This document shows positions 14,601 through 26,961 of a DNA stretch of 64,000 bases, in pieces (positions within the stretch are counted from its first letter, which is position 1; the number at the start of each line of letters is the position of its first letter). The notes beneath the pieces were generated by a model that worked only from the letters and a program-made list of their open reading frames with translations, did no database searches and was not told the DNA's origin. Source of the stretch: Acanthococcus lagerstroemiae (Eukaryota > Arthropoda > Insecta > Hemiptera > Eriococcidae); NCBI GenBank assembly GCA_031841125.1, contig CM063109.1:2766321-2830320 (forward strand), given 5' to 3'. The position numbers and the translations under genes are program-made.

Positions 14601-17600
14601 GCCATGAAGTAGGATGTCTGCGAGAGATCTTTGCTGGCATTCACAATATGGCAGAATTTCACGATGAATGCGTGCGGATGTTCGATGGCGACGTCGAAGC
14701 CCAACGTCATCAGTAGGATGTTCTCGTTTTGAACGAGATCTTGAGCTTCCTTCAGGTACACTTCAGACCGACGATCTGGGTTCGGCTGCGGCGGTTGACC
14801 CTTCTGCAGGCACATTTGCGCCACTTTGATAATGTGCTCGAGCTTACGCGGCTGTTCCTCCACTTTCGCGGCCAAGAACAGTGCGGCGGAGGCGATCGCG
14901 TTGCGGTGGAATGCCGTGAACGAGTGAAAACAGTAGAACCGATGCATGTACACGATGGCCGTGTTGATGCACAGCTGGGTCACCTGTAGTCGCTGGCCCA
15001 TGTCCTGAATAAAGTTGGCCGCCTGTTGACGCTGCGACAGCTCCTTGTCCGCGTCGATACCGCATCGTCGGCTAGGCGAGTTTTCCAACTGCTCTTTTGT
15101 GAAGTACCACCGTTCTTCCGACATGGCGTCATTAACGGTCGGCTGTGGCACGAAGATGAAAATTCATTAGGCTGAGAACAGAAAGAAAAAAGGCAAAACG
15201 TCGGTCAGTTTTGTGAAATAACAACGTGAACACAAAAAATTGTACCATGACACATTGTTTATTCCAAGTTTTATGGGGTATCTTCGGAAAGAATTATGGA
15301 CGGCTCAAGTTGATCGCTAATGAGAATTCGAGTTCATTGGCAGTAGTATGAAATAATGCATGCGAATGTGTACATGTAACATGAAGAGCGAAGTCACCAA
15401 TTAACCGTACGACTACCTCGCATAGGTGGTAAGGTTATATAAACAAACTTCTCATCTAGGGTCATCAGTCGGTCAGGATTAGGGGTAAGGAAGGAAGCGT
15501 TTTGGGTCTCCGATTTCGCTACATTCAGGATTCGGAAAGATCAACCCGGCTTTAGGGAAAAAAAAAAAAAAAAAAAAAACTATTCCTGAACCGGTTAAGA
15601 TGACCTGTAGTAGTTGAATTAACCTAACGGGATTCTCCTCCCGGTCGCTTTATGGAGCACTTCCCCCACCCATGCTGATGAGAACGTCCGAATAACAGTA
15701 GTCCAAGATATCGAACACCCGAAAACATGAGCATTACCGGAAAAGTATGGGACATTATTGGAAAGCGAAGACGCTGCGAGAGTACCTGAGTCAATAAAAC
15801 ATGCGTAAGAGCGATACTATAGATTCCCGAATTTATGACATCGCATTCCCTTTTCTGAAAATGGAACTGACCGAGTAAATGCAAATATAAACAAAGAGAA
15901 AGGAGACTGGAACATGTAAGATATACATATATGAAGAACTTGAGGTATCTTGACTGGACAATGGGAGAAGAAGCGGAGGCCAAATCACATGAGCAGACAA
16001 AATGCATCTAGATAAATGAATATTTTAAGGAAATTCGACTCTACTCCGTTTCTCCTGGTAGACTTCCAGCACAAGAACTAGTTTTAAAACTCCCTAACTC
16101 GGCACGGAATTGTTTAAAACTAGGAAAACTATCTGAAGCATGCTATAACTTCTTAATGCTACTGAAAACTAGTCAAGACTCATTACTTTACCAGGAGTTA
16201 CCAAGATTCATTCACTCAATTAAGACTCACTAAGGTTCATCACGACTCGGCCAAGACAAATTAGACATTGTCGAAATATATCTCGACAAACTCTAAGGCC
16301 GGATCTATCGACTAAAAACTAGAGATAAGTTTGGTGTTATCTTCACAATTCTCTTCGATGTAGTCAGGTTATATTACGACTATTTTGCCGAAGCTAATAC
16401 GCAGCATTTATTCTCAACGAACGGCTAAAAAGGGCCCCGGAAGATAGGTCTTACGATGTTTTTAAACACGGCGTTTGCAATAATAGTGTAAATGCGAGAA
16501 ACCAATAACGCTAAAGAAAACTGGGCAACAACTACTGTGCTTTTGCTTGTGCAAATAAGGAGACATTCGAGAGATTCTGAACATTCTCAAACTCGTTCAA
16601 AAGATGCTCGAAGCTCTCCAAAGTTAATACCATCGTTTGTCCTCACGATAGAGTACCGAAATATACCTATACAGTAATAGCTCACGTTGGTACATCTACC
16701 CCCGATAACTTCATCGATACGACTCAATCCAACTAATGTACTATAGTCCACAAGTGCCAAACGAATGAAAAATAGTGCCATTCTTTTACTCTTTTCACAT
16801 TCGCGAATGAACATACGGGAATAATTCGTTGTGAAAAAGAGAATGAGAACAAATGCACTCCTCCATTCGGCAACTGTGCTACAACCCTTTCGATGTTTCA
16901 ACAATTTATTGCCGTTTACAGAGCATTACATACGCCTATTCGAAGGCCGTACGTTCCACTCTCTGTAAATAACTCATTATCATTAGATTACGATTGTCGT
17001 ACGTAGGTATACACGTAAATGTATACAGACGAAATCATATACGTTCAAGTTCAAGTAACTTGGCGTTCTTGACACGCTTCATAATATATAGAACACAAGA
17101 CTATTAAGTTATTATAATAACGATAAGGACCCATTTCTACGGTTATAGTAATTGTCACCGGCGACAAAAAAGGCGCAGCATTAAAACGTACATACTGAAA
17201 CGACTAAAAGCAAAAAATAATAATTTCCTCAAAAACTCCAACAACCTAAGCATCCGTGAAAATGTTTTTTCACTGTCACGGATGAAGGTCATTTGGATGT
17301 GTCTGCCCCAACTCAGAAGGTTATTTTAGAACTTGAATTGATACCACAAACGATAGGTTTGCACCGAAGATCTTAATAACGATTTTAGAACTTACAGAGA
17401 AATTGAAAAATCATTTCAACGAGGTCACAAATGAAAAATGCAGGACATCGAAACACGTGGTAGAAATTTAATCATTTCGTAGAACATTTGACTTGAATTG
17501 TCGAAAGAGAGAGTTCACCTTCGATTAATCAGAAAATATGAACCTCGGATTTTAAAAGACCGGCAACCTCGAGAAAGAATACTGTGAAAAAAGTCTGCAA

Positions 17601-20600
17601 GAAATTTGGCCCAACTTCCCTTTTTTCCGATCGGTTTTTCTGGAACTAATTTACATTGTAACACAAATAACGATAGAAGGAAATTAACTCCCGGTTTTGA
17701 TCTTGCTGACTTCAGTCGCTGGAAATGAAGTTTATAATTATGATGTAGGAAATAGAAGAAAAAACAGAAATAAATAAATAAAAAAAGAACATTAATTCGG
17801 TCGATAATTGTTTGAGGTGCATTTGGATGTAACCTCCAATGCGTTTGGTAGTTTTGCACCTGTAACAACGTTGCCTTATTAGTAAGATCTGTAACAATCT
17901 ACCACCACACTTTGCTATCGAAAACACATGCAATGTACTTGGTGCCTGGTTGATGGAATATCTGACTTTACTTGCATCGCAGACGAACAATCAATGTTAA
18001 TTTATCACTAAAGAAATTTCTCTCACTATCATAATCATAAACCTTTAGTTGTGGTAGTTTCTCCAAGTTAGACTTGTAGTTTCATGAAGTACGAGTACAT
18101 GGTCAATCTTTCCTTATGAAGGAATGAAAGTTCCATCAGAGTACTGAGATTCGGATGCGTGTCTACATGAGTATCTATTGGCTGACAGGGACAGTCATTC
18201 ATGCTAGTTGTGAAGTTGATAAGACTCGTAAGTGAGATACATGGAGAAAACATTTTCTTTCATAAGATATCATTTATAAGACAGGATTTTTAACAATGCC
18301 CAGCTTATACGACATTCAAACCAGATGCATCCAGTTAACCTCAGACAGTCACTTACAGCCGAGGGATCCCTTCAATTTCCCCTTCGACTTAACACCTACT
18401 ACGTAAAAATACGCTTCTAACGCTACGGTTCTAAACCTTTTATACCTTTTTTGAACTTAAAAAAAAAAGAACACTGATGCACTTCAGTAATGTTCAAGCT
18501 CCACCGAGAATAAACATGTTAGCTCACACATGTAATAAAGTGTTGACTCTTTCAACAGCAATACCGATATGGACACTTTACAGCTTGTCTGTGATGCAGT
18601 AAAATTAAATAAACAATTACGTAAATTGGAGGGGAAAAAAGAGTAACAAGTAATTATTATTGGTATAACTTACTCGATGGGGCATACCGCGCGCAGTCAG
18701 ACACACCGTTCTTAAGGATACGCTGTCGAGAAAATGCTAAAACCGGTCATCTACCTCGCAACCCTATTTCATAAACCAAAATCTTCATTTTAGTTATCGC
18801 TTCGAATACGCAAAGGTACCTTCGAACACTGTCCGAAAACTATGTTACGGTTCAACAATTTGTGGAGTTAAAGAACTACATCGTATGAGAGGGGTTATTC
18901 CTTATTTCACATGAAAAAGTAATTCAGTAAACAATTCTAATAAATTCACATGCGAGCAATTTCAAAAAAGAACTCGATGAGCAGGGCGAGAAAAGATGAC
19001 TAGGTACGTCAACTTCTCAACTTAGTAAGCAACAAAAAAAGTACTTCGATTTTTGCTCCCAAGTTTGAAAAAAAAAAAAATCAAATTTTTCAAAGGGAAC
19101 AAGAAGCATGCTTTTGAGGAAGTCTCAACTGAAATTTCGAAACATTAAAACGCTACATTTTAAAACAACAAAAGAAAATGCGGCTTCTGTGAAGATTATT
19201 TCATCAATTTTGCGAGAGCAATTTTCAACCCGAGCATTTGCAGGGAAATATCATTTTTTAGAGGAAGGATTCTAAAAACATGCGTCATTTATTATACGGG
19301 ACCGAAAGGGTAATTTTTACCCATAAATTAATTCGGGTACTTATAGAACCACTTTAGAACGCGCGACGTCATCAGATTTATGTGATGGTGGGTGGGAAGA
19401 GCCGTACTATCTAAAGAATATAAATATGTTTACTATTTTAAAACACAAGACTTATATTTATTCTGAATAAGTCACAATTTTGTTGACTTCAAGATGAGCT
19501 TCTGAAACGGAGGACAGCCTCAAGCTAGAATTCGAAGGAGACAGGTGCATTTCAGGATCGATCTATAGTTGTGCTAGGTCTTGTCTTCCCCCAGAATTCA
19601 AGTTCATCTCTTTTTTGATACAAACTTCTTTACGAAAGCCTCCACTTTGACAAATGCATATATAGAGAGGAGAAAGGGAGGGGATTTGCGAGGGACCAAA
19701 TTCTTGAGATCACCCGTAGTCCCTCAAAATTTTCACTTGCTCTAAGGGTGATTACAAGACAATCTACACTTATTTTCAACCTCGTAGCGTTTTCTTTTTT
19801 TTTTTTGCGTCTTTTTCCCCATAGTAATGGATATTTTTTCAAAGTATGTATTATTTCTTTTTTAAATGAAATATTACTTTCGCCGAAATCTAATCAGAAA
19901 TTGGAAAAATCTGTCGCTATAATCTGTGAAAAATGTTACCAAATTCAGGTCAGGCACAAGTATTTTGGAAACTATAGATACCAGATCTGAAATTTTCCCA
20001 AAATTGAAAAAAGAAACTCTTATTCTAAAACAAAAAATATGATTTTGGATAGCTCGGCCTGCACAATAAGACCTCAAACCGTTAGACAGCTACATTCTGT
20101 CACGAGGAATACAGAAAAATCAATCGGGTATTTTGAAAGTAGATATTTTTATAAAACATCGAAAACCCGAGGCTGGATTAATATTTTGTCAAACAGTTTC
20201 GCAGCCATAAACTAGTTAAGGATCAAAGTGCCGTTTCTTAGTTGAACTGACGAGGAATAACTCCTCTCCACTTTTGAGAAAATAAGCTCGTGTTAAGGGT
20301 CAGTTTGCAAAAACATGTTTAGAAACTGCAAAGACGATTCCCAACGTACGATGTACTTACATCAAGACTGTTTCCAGACTTCTGTAGTTCTGTTCCCCGC
20401 TTTTTATGACATTATATTCATTCGAATCAGCTTGTCGGTTATTTGTCTCTCTCTACTTGCATTTTTACGCACATGGGAGACATCTGCCTAATCTAAACTG
20501 AAGCTCATCTCATCTTCCATCAAATGTTTTACGTTATCTTCGTTTTTGAAAAGACGATCTGATTCCCACAAATTCGTCGAGGTTTTCACAGTCAAGTCAA

Positions 20601-23426
20601 ACTGGAGGACTCAGAGCGAATCCATATATTATTTTTTTTTTTTTTCTTTTTTTCCCCCCAGTAACGAAGTACGCTAATCGAGATCCTGTTAGACGTTCGT
20701 CAATATATATGTCACTACAGAAGGATAGAATTCTTGCATTGAGCCCTCCAGCTAAGCCTACTAATGATTTCGGTATTTTTTCTCCTCCAACCCTGAGTAA
20801 AGATTTAAAAAAATTAAAAAATTCTGGAATCAAAGACCTGAAAGGCAACCAACCCACCAACTCTCCATTCGTATCACATCCTTCTAAAGCCGAACAATGA
20901 AATTCTAAACATTGGTTGTAAGTACCTGAGGACCGGACGTTTTAGCACTCACGACAGCGGCATACCATAGGTATATCTAATTCTAATTTTTCTCTCCGGT
21001 ATTCATTTTCCAATTTCCGTCACTGATGTTAGCTTCTTCATAATCGCGATCTCAGCAATTTTTCTTGATCCATTATGCTCCATTCTAGTTTCACATCATC
21101 ATAAAATCGTTAGGTCGTTTCGCACATTATCACCAGTTCTGAACGATTCTCTAAACAATAGCAAATCAAATTTATTCTTCCCGAAAGTATAATAAAATTT
21201 AAACAAACTTGAAATCAATAATACTCGATACAAGCATGTGGTTGAGTTCTAGCAGGTTATAGAATGATACAGATACAATTTGTTTACAAAGAAAAATTCG
21301 ATTGGTTGACTAAGAAATATTTATCATTTTAGAAAAGGATCGTGAAAGTGATCATCTTTTTGATTGGCAAACATATAACTCTTCTCAATCAATATGAATA
21401 GCAGACGATCAATTTTAATAATTACAAGAGTTGGAATACGCCCGAAATCAAACCTACTATGCACTCATTCCATAGTAAATTATTAGATTCGTCGCCAAAT
21501 TCAAAAAATTATGTAATCAAAACTTTTCAAGCCGAGACTCCAGTTTTGAAAACACGTTCAGCTACAGTATTTCAAAAGCAAGGCAAATCTTCGACATACC
21601 ACGCATACCAGTTTAGAACTCAACCACCGCCTTAATGTGTACTGTAACATCTTAATGTGTATACGTATTACTAGAGTAAAATAATATCAGAACAGGCACA
21701 ACATTTTCTTTACTGCGAGTTTAGAACGCGTAAACGAATTCCCCAGCTAATAAGCAAACTGATTGAGACGGGCTCTTACAAAATCGTATTTCAAATGTAT
21801 GAACTGCCAAAAAGTATCTTTTTTTTTATTTATCATTTTCATTTGATACGAAAATCGTGCCACCAGTAAAGGAAAATTACGGAAATTAGAACACGACAAG
21901 CCCCGATCATTTTTGCCCTGAAGTGCTCTGTTTACTGAAACAAACTAAAAATTATCAGATTAAAAGAAAATGCGCAGTAAAACGTCCGACAGCGCCACGA
22001 GCTACATAAATATCATACGGCGCCGAATGAACGAGTAAAGATCAACAATTAGTTTCACAGAGTAAAACAGATGTAGCCTACTGACATGAAAGTTGACAAA
22101 AAATATCCGATTCGATACCATCAAACCTGGGAACTGAGATCACGTTTAGTTAGACTTACGGTTCTATATGCAAGATCCAATTCACCTACAAGCAAATAAC
22201 GGTTATTACTACGTTCGAGTACAAAAATATTTCATTATACACTACAACCGATCGTCACTAAATTCGTTTAACACTTACCACTGGAAAGTTGTAATCAAAT
22301 CAACACCGACTTTCAACATGAACTGATACAATGAACCACTCAATTCACAGATCACAGCCGGATAATAAATTTCAACTATCGTCATAGTTAAACTACAGGC
22401 ACACGAAGTATGGTGACAGGACAGGGAAAATACCCCAATACTCCTTACTTGAGCATTTCGTTTCCATTTACATTCACTGCTGTCATCAAACCTTACTGGA
22501 TGTTCCAGTTTTGAAGCGTCATCAAAACTTCAATTATGTTAACAATATGAACATTAATCAAGTTGAGAATAGTTTTACAATGGAATTTCTATCAAGAACT
22601 ACAATTAAATGGAGAGAACACGCGCCACTGTCAACCGCATGTATGGAGACTCAGGCATTTATCATAACCGACATAAACATTCTTATCAGTAATCATGTAT
22701 ACTTTCTTCGAATGTATGAATTATTCTCTTCAAGTATATCACCGACAAATTATCCCAATTTTCAAAAAGAGAGAAAAGAAATTAAAGAATGAAACAAAGA
22801 TTTGACTGAAAACTCATTCAAACTTCAAGGATACTTCTCAAAATCAGCCTTGCATAACGAAGTCGTTCCTTTTCTACATCAATTCATACAACTTCAAAAT
22901 AGAATATGTCAACGAATAATTCACATGATTTCGTGCATATAGCACTCATTAATTCACGGTATCCTCAAACTGGGATCTAGATAGATGACAGAATGACAGA
23001 TAAGACTGGTGCCCTCGCTATTCCCAATGAACTACAGATCAAGTGATAATATTTGTATCATCTCAAACATGATGAAGTTATGTCACTTTATTCCGCATTT
23101 CAACGAATAAACATCGCCTAGCTCATCTTCTAAGAGCTCTAATATTCGTTCACAGCAACTTGAACAAGCTAATACTTTCTCAATGTCGCGACTAATGTGA
23201 TGTTCTCAATACCCTCGCAATTGTATTACGGAGAATTTAGCGTGAATTCATAAAATACGAGCCGTATATAAGATACGAAATTGTAATTTCGTAAATTTGA
23301 CATAGTCACGGACATCAAAAATGTATATTTAGCTACAAACTTATTATTTTCTAGAACGGTAAAACGGTAAAATGCTTTACCTTTTTGCCATCCGTACTTT
23401 CTCAAAATTTTTTCAGCGTAATCCAT
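2616..23426 (-). CDS. GPATCH4: G-patch domain-containing protein 4 (four coding exons, 19.3 kb first intron)
   Basis: Coding exons in transcript order are 23381-23426, 3918-4081, 3374-3462 and 2616-3054. Lengths 46+164+89+439 give 738 bases, an intact 245-residue protein, with GT-AG at each junction. Exon 1 gives [16 protein letters not shown] and exon 2 continues [20 protein letters not shown], together a G-patch (GWxxGxGLG). Exon 3 contains [12 protein letters not shown] and exon 4 continues with AARHGL, the CGGRTAH/ARHGL signature that marks GPATCH4 rather than other G-patch proteins. The C-terminus is a run of basic clusters ([15 protein letters not shown]), fitting a nucleolar protein. 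Known vertebrate GPATCH4 is nucleolar/Cajal-body and activates the helicase DHX15; a role here is inferred from homology. It is shorter than the human protein (about 446). The start is the first ATG after an in-frame stop upstream. Cyclin T lies inside intron 1 on the same strand. Confidence 0.85.
4082..12520. other. Downstream half of GPATCH4 intron 1; 3' side of cyclin T
   Basis: This is AT-rich DNA with no convincing exon. The open frames at 7500, 9184, 9895 and 11320 have no family resemblance, and no terminal-repeat element was recognised in it. It must contain the cyclin T 3' UTR, which may be long. Homopolymer runs occur at about 5444-5457 (G) and 7781-7806 (T then G). It looks poorer in recognisable mobile elements than the desaturase half of the window. 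Confidence 0.4.
12521..15124 (-). CDS. CycT: Cyclin T, regulatory subunit of P-TEFb
   Basis: A single uninterrupted frame of 867 codons. Cyclin T pairs with CDK9 in P-TEFb, which phosphorylates the RNA polymerase II C-terminal domain and pause factors to start productive elongation in the nucleus. Residues about 1-255 form two cyclin boxes opening with [18 protein letters not shown] and including [20 protein letters not shown] and [15 protein letters not shown], diagnostic of cyclin T/K with T the better match. A long Ser/Asn/Pro/His-rich region of low complexity follows. At about 716-758 there is a Lys/His-rich tract ([20 protein letters not shown] and on), equivalent to the His-rich CTD-binding part of other cyclin Ts. 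I chose the ATG at 15124 (MSEERWYF). The frame stays open nine codons upstream without an ATG, through a likely acceptor (gtgccacag at about 15143-15151), so a 5' UTR intron is probable. The coding sequence is clearly more GC-rich than its flanks. It is nested in GPATCH4 intron 1. Confidence 0.95.
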   Translation of the reverse strand: MSEERWYFTKEQLENSPSRRCGIDADKELSQRQQAANFIQDMGQRLQVTQLCINTAIVYMHRFYCFHSFTAFHRNAIASAALFLAAKVEEQPRKLEHIIKVAQMCLQKGQPPQPNPDRRSEVYLKEAQDLVQNENILLMTLGFDVAIEHPHAFIVKFCHIVNASKDLSQTSYFMASNSLHLTTMCLQYKPTVVACFCIHLVCKWSNWQIPKSKENLPWYSYIDQSVTEELLEQLTNEFLVIFDKCPSRLKKKIQNSQLSSQNPSMSSYPFDMDSRKPNSSSSHGQASSSSANAASFPLSKASDDQGQQHPSGHGKHLFSIEARSLSNVVPAAANHLTHHSPAVAKPAVTTVPSSVVNGTSTAALLSSSNAHDNNLPSKLPNLTNSVIPSQAARSSTNHTLPPPSSFSSHHPHKAAVSNTGNLANPPPPSHSNAAVKTRPAAVSGHSVLPKEAAPRIEQTRKLPEVKQEPSYVSAVTSSTVSNNHHVRSSSSSSAHKKDNGLPQEVRPSAGSFLAAASSSSHSEIISNVVKEVAKQNEKQRLISTVKTEPVDEDVKPSIADTLADVPKTHKSHSIFSPSPIGHNESVKSSPLEERSHEVVVKTEPHYDVARRRNRSLSSSSGEPELIPIVKKVETVAGYEDIFTKSVVSIPSASLLSPKIEFKEKKNNVAPTIAPNVSMKEEPADSYDYQKSCTASQQPDEHPALDRTTTDSGECTSHSHKKKKKHKEKDKRHDKEKHRHKEKKRHKEEKHRKEHKERDSLKEPGPISPIKITIPRELITPETLVDIPPAKNEKDGSVRLKIKLSKDQIASSVTEESVVVATTAPAPEFKLKISKDKLKSRKRNRESTDHEEVSKKFAYNGPDSHNGY
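15125..23380. other. Upstream half of GPATCH4 intron 1; cyclin T promoter side
   Basis: No protein-coding exon was recognised. The cyclin T promoter and 5' UTR exon(s) must lie here, the acceptor just before its ATG suggesting at least one. The stretch is AT-rich with homopolymer runs (for example A at 15560-15580 and T at 20631-20645). The open frames at 15624, 17515, 19630, 20597 and 22511 look random. Confidence 0.4.
23381..23426 (-). CDS. GPATCH4: GPATCH4 coding exon 1 (15 codons plus one base)
   Basis: This tiny exon encodes [15 protein letters not shown] and the first base of the next glycine codon, then a GTAAAG donor. It aligns with the family start (MKFAEEQLLKHGWTQGKG in vertebrates). 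The matching acceptor (AACTAG) is at 4082-4083. An in-frame stop about 40 bases upstream of the ATG means the protein starts here unless another exon is spliced in. Confidence 0.75.
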
Positions 23427-23929
23427 GCTACGACTTACAACTGTAGGACTGTACACTTGATTCGTCAATATTTAACACGAATATAAATTAATATTTTAAT
23501 AACAATTTTCGCGGAAATAAATTTCGAGAAAATACTTATTCTACAGAATTCCGAAAAATATTATTTTCAACTTCCGAAACCTGGCGAAAAGAACAGCAAA
23601 ACACGATTTTCAAGTCATCGTTGAGAACGAGGCATAGACCTTCTAATAATTTAGATTGAGCTTACAAACAATGCTAACTGCTATAGGCGATAAAACATGC
23701 ACTAGAGAGCGCTACAAAATCACTTGCGCGGGTGAAACTGAAAGGGTGATCATGCATGGATAATTTTAATTTAAATGGAAATACTGCTATCTTTAGGAAG
23801 GCAAAAAACAGCCCAAAATTATTCCACCCACTTGCGTTGCTGTAATTCTATTGTTTAGTAACAATACAACAAAATGTAGGACAAGATTTTTCTTAATACA
23901 TTCACGAGTTCAATTTTGCAACCAATCAG

Positions 23930-24345
23930 GATTTACCCAGTTGCCCGCGGAAAAGATATCCATTTGTTACCCTCGGGTTACCCTCAGACAGTAGCGAAAC
24001 TAGCTGTTTTTTCTAGTGGGGTGACAACTGAAAATTTGCGGAATAAAATGAATTGAAAATGAATATTTTGTCGAGTGGCCAGTAAACTTTATTACATTAT
24101 TTATCGTTCACCAACTGCCGATTTGCCGAATTTTCCAACTGCACTGACGACCCGGGGGTGTAACCCCCCCCTTCGTTTCGTCCCTGCCCTCAGATTACCC
24201 TTGTTCCCCATTAGTTACCCGGGTAACTGGCGGAATACTACACCAACCTCTGTAATTACCCGCGGTGGAAAAGTTACCCATTTGTTACCCTCAGATTACC
24301 CTTGTTGCTTGTTCCCCTTTAGTTACCCAGATGTAACTGGTGGAA
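23930..24345. repeat. Degenerate GTTACCC-rich repeat block
   Basis: A phrase of the type CCGCGG-GGAAAAG-TTACCCATTTGTTACCCTC-AGATTACCC-TTGTTCCCC-TTAGTTACCC-GG-TAACTGG is present two to three times (about 23945-23990, 24187-24235, 24258-24335). Each is itself built from GTTACCC-like words. It looks like an internally repetitive miniature element in tandem or nested copies. The apparent proline-rich frame at 24075-24419 is a by-product of these words, not a gene. Confidence 0.5.
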
Positions 24346-24407
24346 TTTTGCGCATCGGGAAGGAGGAGACCAAGATTTTCGGCATGAGTCGGAAATGTAT
24401 ACAAAGA

Positions 24408-24728
24408 CTACTTCATTAAAACATGCATCACAAACCTAGGGTCGAATATGCTGTCATTTGATACACAAATGAAGCTTTCTAATTTCAGACAGATGTCCAC
24501 GAGACCTTGAGATGGTGTCTTTAAGCCTCCATTGTTTTTTACTTCTATTAATAAACATTCACCTTCTTCGCCTAATAAAGAAAGTTGACAATGGGGGCAA
24601 ATTTTTGCACATTTATTTTTCAGGATTTTAAATAGTATATAATTAACAAGTTTTCGCCAATTGATTGGGGTCGCACTGAAATTTGTTCCAATGGACTTCG
24701 AAATTCGCCATAAAAGATTTGAGCTCAA
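24408..24728 (-). pseudogene. P-superfamily/THAP-type transposase fragment
   Basis: The frame contains CPHCQLSLLGEEGECLLIEV then KNNGGLKTPSQGLVDICLKLES. The LI-x-x-KNxGGLxxPSxxVxxIC-x-x-x-E pattern recurs at 29860-29940 (LLIKIKNRGGLIFPSRDVLQ). It resembles the C-terminal part of P-element/THAP9-like transposases. There is no start, no catalytic part and no recognised terminal repeat, so it is a relic. Family assignment is from memory of the motif. Confidence 0.45.
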
Positions 24729-25274
24729 TCAAAGGTCATTAACCTGTGCCGCTTTGACCTTGAATTTATGTGTAATATTGAGATTTAAAAAAAAAAACGC
24801 GAATATTTCAGAACATATCAACTTCAGGACCAAAATGTATACAACATAAAATGTTTTCTGTTAAATTTCCTATAAAAAATATCCTATACAACTTTTCTCT
24901 AAAATGCATATTATACCGAGATAATTACAATAATGTGTAAAAGTTTCGAGGAACATGGATTTTGTTATTTTTTCTTTCTCTTCACTCGCTACGTTGTAGT
25001 TATCTACAAAGTGCAAAGAAACGGAAACAAATACTAACGTAAAATATTTGAGTGAAAAATTAAACAAGAAAAAACAACAACAACTATATATCACATTATT
25101 ACACATTTTGCAACCATTCCATAATAAAACTCGATCCCTTATCCCATTATGTTTAATCATGTTGCCTTCAACACGCTTCATTCTGACAATATTGCTAAGC
25201 TCAAGTCTATTCTATATAGGAAGTAGAAGTAGTGTATAGTCAAAGTGTTGTACAAAATATTCAAAATTTAGGGA

Positions 25275-25425
25275 AAAAGCCGAAAATCAAAAGCGGAAAG
25301 CAGAAATCTTATGAATTTTGCGTTGAAAAGCAAAAGCCAAAAGGGAAATATGAAAAAATTTGAAAAGCGAAAGCTCAAGTTGTATTTTCCAAGTTCAGAA
25401 GCTAAAGCCGTAAGCAAAAGTTTTA
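25275..25425. repeat. AAAGC-word-saturated repeat
   Basis: About 150 bases made largely of AAAAGC(C)GAAAG-type words (aaagccgaaaatcaaaagcggaaagc and similar). On the opposite strand these are the same GCTTTCGGCTTTT words that make up the repeats at 30850-30950 and 31620-31795, so all three probably belong to one miniature-element family. No clear terminal repeats were identified for this copy. Confidence 0.45.
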
Positions 25426-25621
25426 TTATATGGCTTTCCATCTCTGCCTAACCCTACTCCTACTCGCAACCAGCTCGCATCAGGGCTCTTCGTCTTTCCT
25501 CGTTCGTTTGACCAATATCGGAACTCTCTTTAGTGTAACCCGAATGGATCGGCTCCAAAAACTGCCTCACAAATTATACGTCAATTACTTCGAGAACCTA
25601 TACATTGAATTCAATTTCAAT

Positions 25622-25740
25622 ATACAGTGGAGCCTTGCTAATTCGAATCGCTGGGGTCAACGAATTATTTGCCGAACAAACAAAGCCCATTCGCGAACGG
25701 GGTTTTGAAGAACGCGGTCTTCGTTCTCTGTTCTCTCATT
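25622..25740 (+). mobile_element. Probable pogo/Tigger-type element end
   Basis: The sequence TA-CAGTGGAGCCTTGCTAATT-CGAATCGC at 25622 looks like the outer end of a Tigger/pogo element (CAGT(N)nCTCGNTAATTCGAA, beside a TA). It runs on with further AATTCG/GAAC words. No matching opposite end was found downstream, so only one end survives. Confidence 0.35.
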
Positions 25741-25834
25741 CAGCGTTCGCCCACAGAAAGTGTAAGAATGCCGCTTGCAATTTGCATTCATGAACAAGAA
25801 GGACTAGGCCAACTAGTAGTATCGCAGTGGCGTA

Positions 25835-26260
25835 TAGGGATGTTAACGGAGCGGAGTTTTTCACATCCGGATGCATTCCGGTTGTAGTTTTTAACATCCA
25901 GAGCAGCTCGAACGTTCTCAGGAGCTCTGACCGGAACTCCGTCGCAAACGAAGCCTCATCGGAGCTCCGTCGGATATCCGAATTTTTTCCAGAGCTCCGG
26001 CGAATATCCGCATCGAACTTCATTCTTTGTCTTTATCTTTACATCAATTTCACAGAACACAGAACGCAGATCAAATAATCACAGAGACAAAACCGATATT
26101 CGCGTTAATTTTTCAATTTTTTTTTTGGCTTCGGAGTTTTTTCGGAATTCCGATTGATAATCCGGATTTTCTCCAGCAGCAGTTTCTAAGCTCCGGATGT
26201 GGTTTTTGGCCGAAAAAATCCGGATAAACCCCGGAGGAGGAGCTCCTTTTAACATCACTA
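25835..26260. mobile_element. hAT-type miniature element with perfect 8-bp target-site duplication
   Basis: Terminal repeats read TAGGGATGTTAACGGAG at the left and TAGTGATGTTAAAAGGAG inward from the right. The element is flanked by GTGGCGTA at 25827-25834 and again at 26261-26268, an exact 8-bp duplication as made by hAT transposases. Its 426 bases are saturated with CGGAGCTCCG and CGGATATCCG words. It carries no transposase, so it is non-autonomous. It sits inside an older repeat end (CAGTGGCGTAGCCAG), which reads through correctly if the element and one TSD copy are removed. Confidence 0.85.
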
Positions 26261-26904
26261 GTGGCGTAGCCAGACTGGGTATGGGGGGGGGGGTTCATTT
26301 CACGTTTACAACATTACAGGTATAAATTACTTACTATTACAAGAATTAATTTTAATTTTTTCACATTGTGGGCCGATGCCAAGGCGGGGGTCTAGACTCC
26401 CCCTCCTGTAGCTACGCTCCTGGTAGTATATAGTTCCTTAACGAAGTCTGCTGACAAAATACGGGTGAGATCTGGGATATCCTCAAGGCACTTCAAGCTG
26501 TAGGAAATTATAGAGTATAATACGACCCCAGTATGTGTAGCTCCAATTTTTATCCTTCCAGGCCACGTGCAATACTGATGACTCGATGTCATCACGTCCT
26601 GAATTCTCGATCGTGGTGATGGTAAAATGCTTGAGCATCATATGCACATTATGTTTGAACTGTTCAGCATTTACTAACTGAATGGATGCTCGAGTATTTA
26701 TTATTGACGAGCTATTCATTGAAATGTTCGAGCAAATGCTCAACATTTGAGCACAACTCACTTCAAACTGAGATAAATCATGACTCGGTCAAGGCAGAAC
26801 TAAAAATAAACTTACTTTTCAAGAGTCGAATCCGACTCAGATGTCTATTCATTTTAAGAAAACTTCCAAATTCGCGGAAAGAAAAGTAGGAATGGATTTG
26901 TATG

Positions 26905-26910
26905 TTTATT
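26905..26910 (-). terminator. RPS14: RPS14 polyadenylation signal (AATAAA on minus strand)
   Basis: AATAAA in the RPS14 sense lies 52 bases after the stop codon, giving the short 3' UTR usual for ribosomal protein genes. Confidence 0.7.
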
Positions 26911-26961
26911 TCATTCGTCCAACCGATATGAATAATTTACAAAATAGAGTAAAAAACAAAG

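Larger units (their letters stand above)
23427..26961. other. Intergenic, repeat-rich stretch between GPATCH4 and RPS14
   Basis: This contains the repeat and element relics listed separately (23930-24345, 24408-24728, 25275-25425, 25622-25740, 25835-26260). The GPATCH4 promoter should be just above 23426. A further block at 26620-26760 is rich in TGCTCGAG/AAATGCTC-type palindromic words and may be another miniature element without clear ends. The open frames here are short and unconvincing. Confidence 0.4.

Noticed and set aside
14270..14716. 148-codon plus-strand frame
   Set aside because: Antisense to the conserved cyclin boxes of cyclin T, whose frame is certain.
24075..24419. 114-codon proline-rich frame
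   Set aside because: Produced by the repeated GTTACCC words; no similarity and no splice signals.
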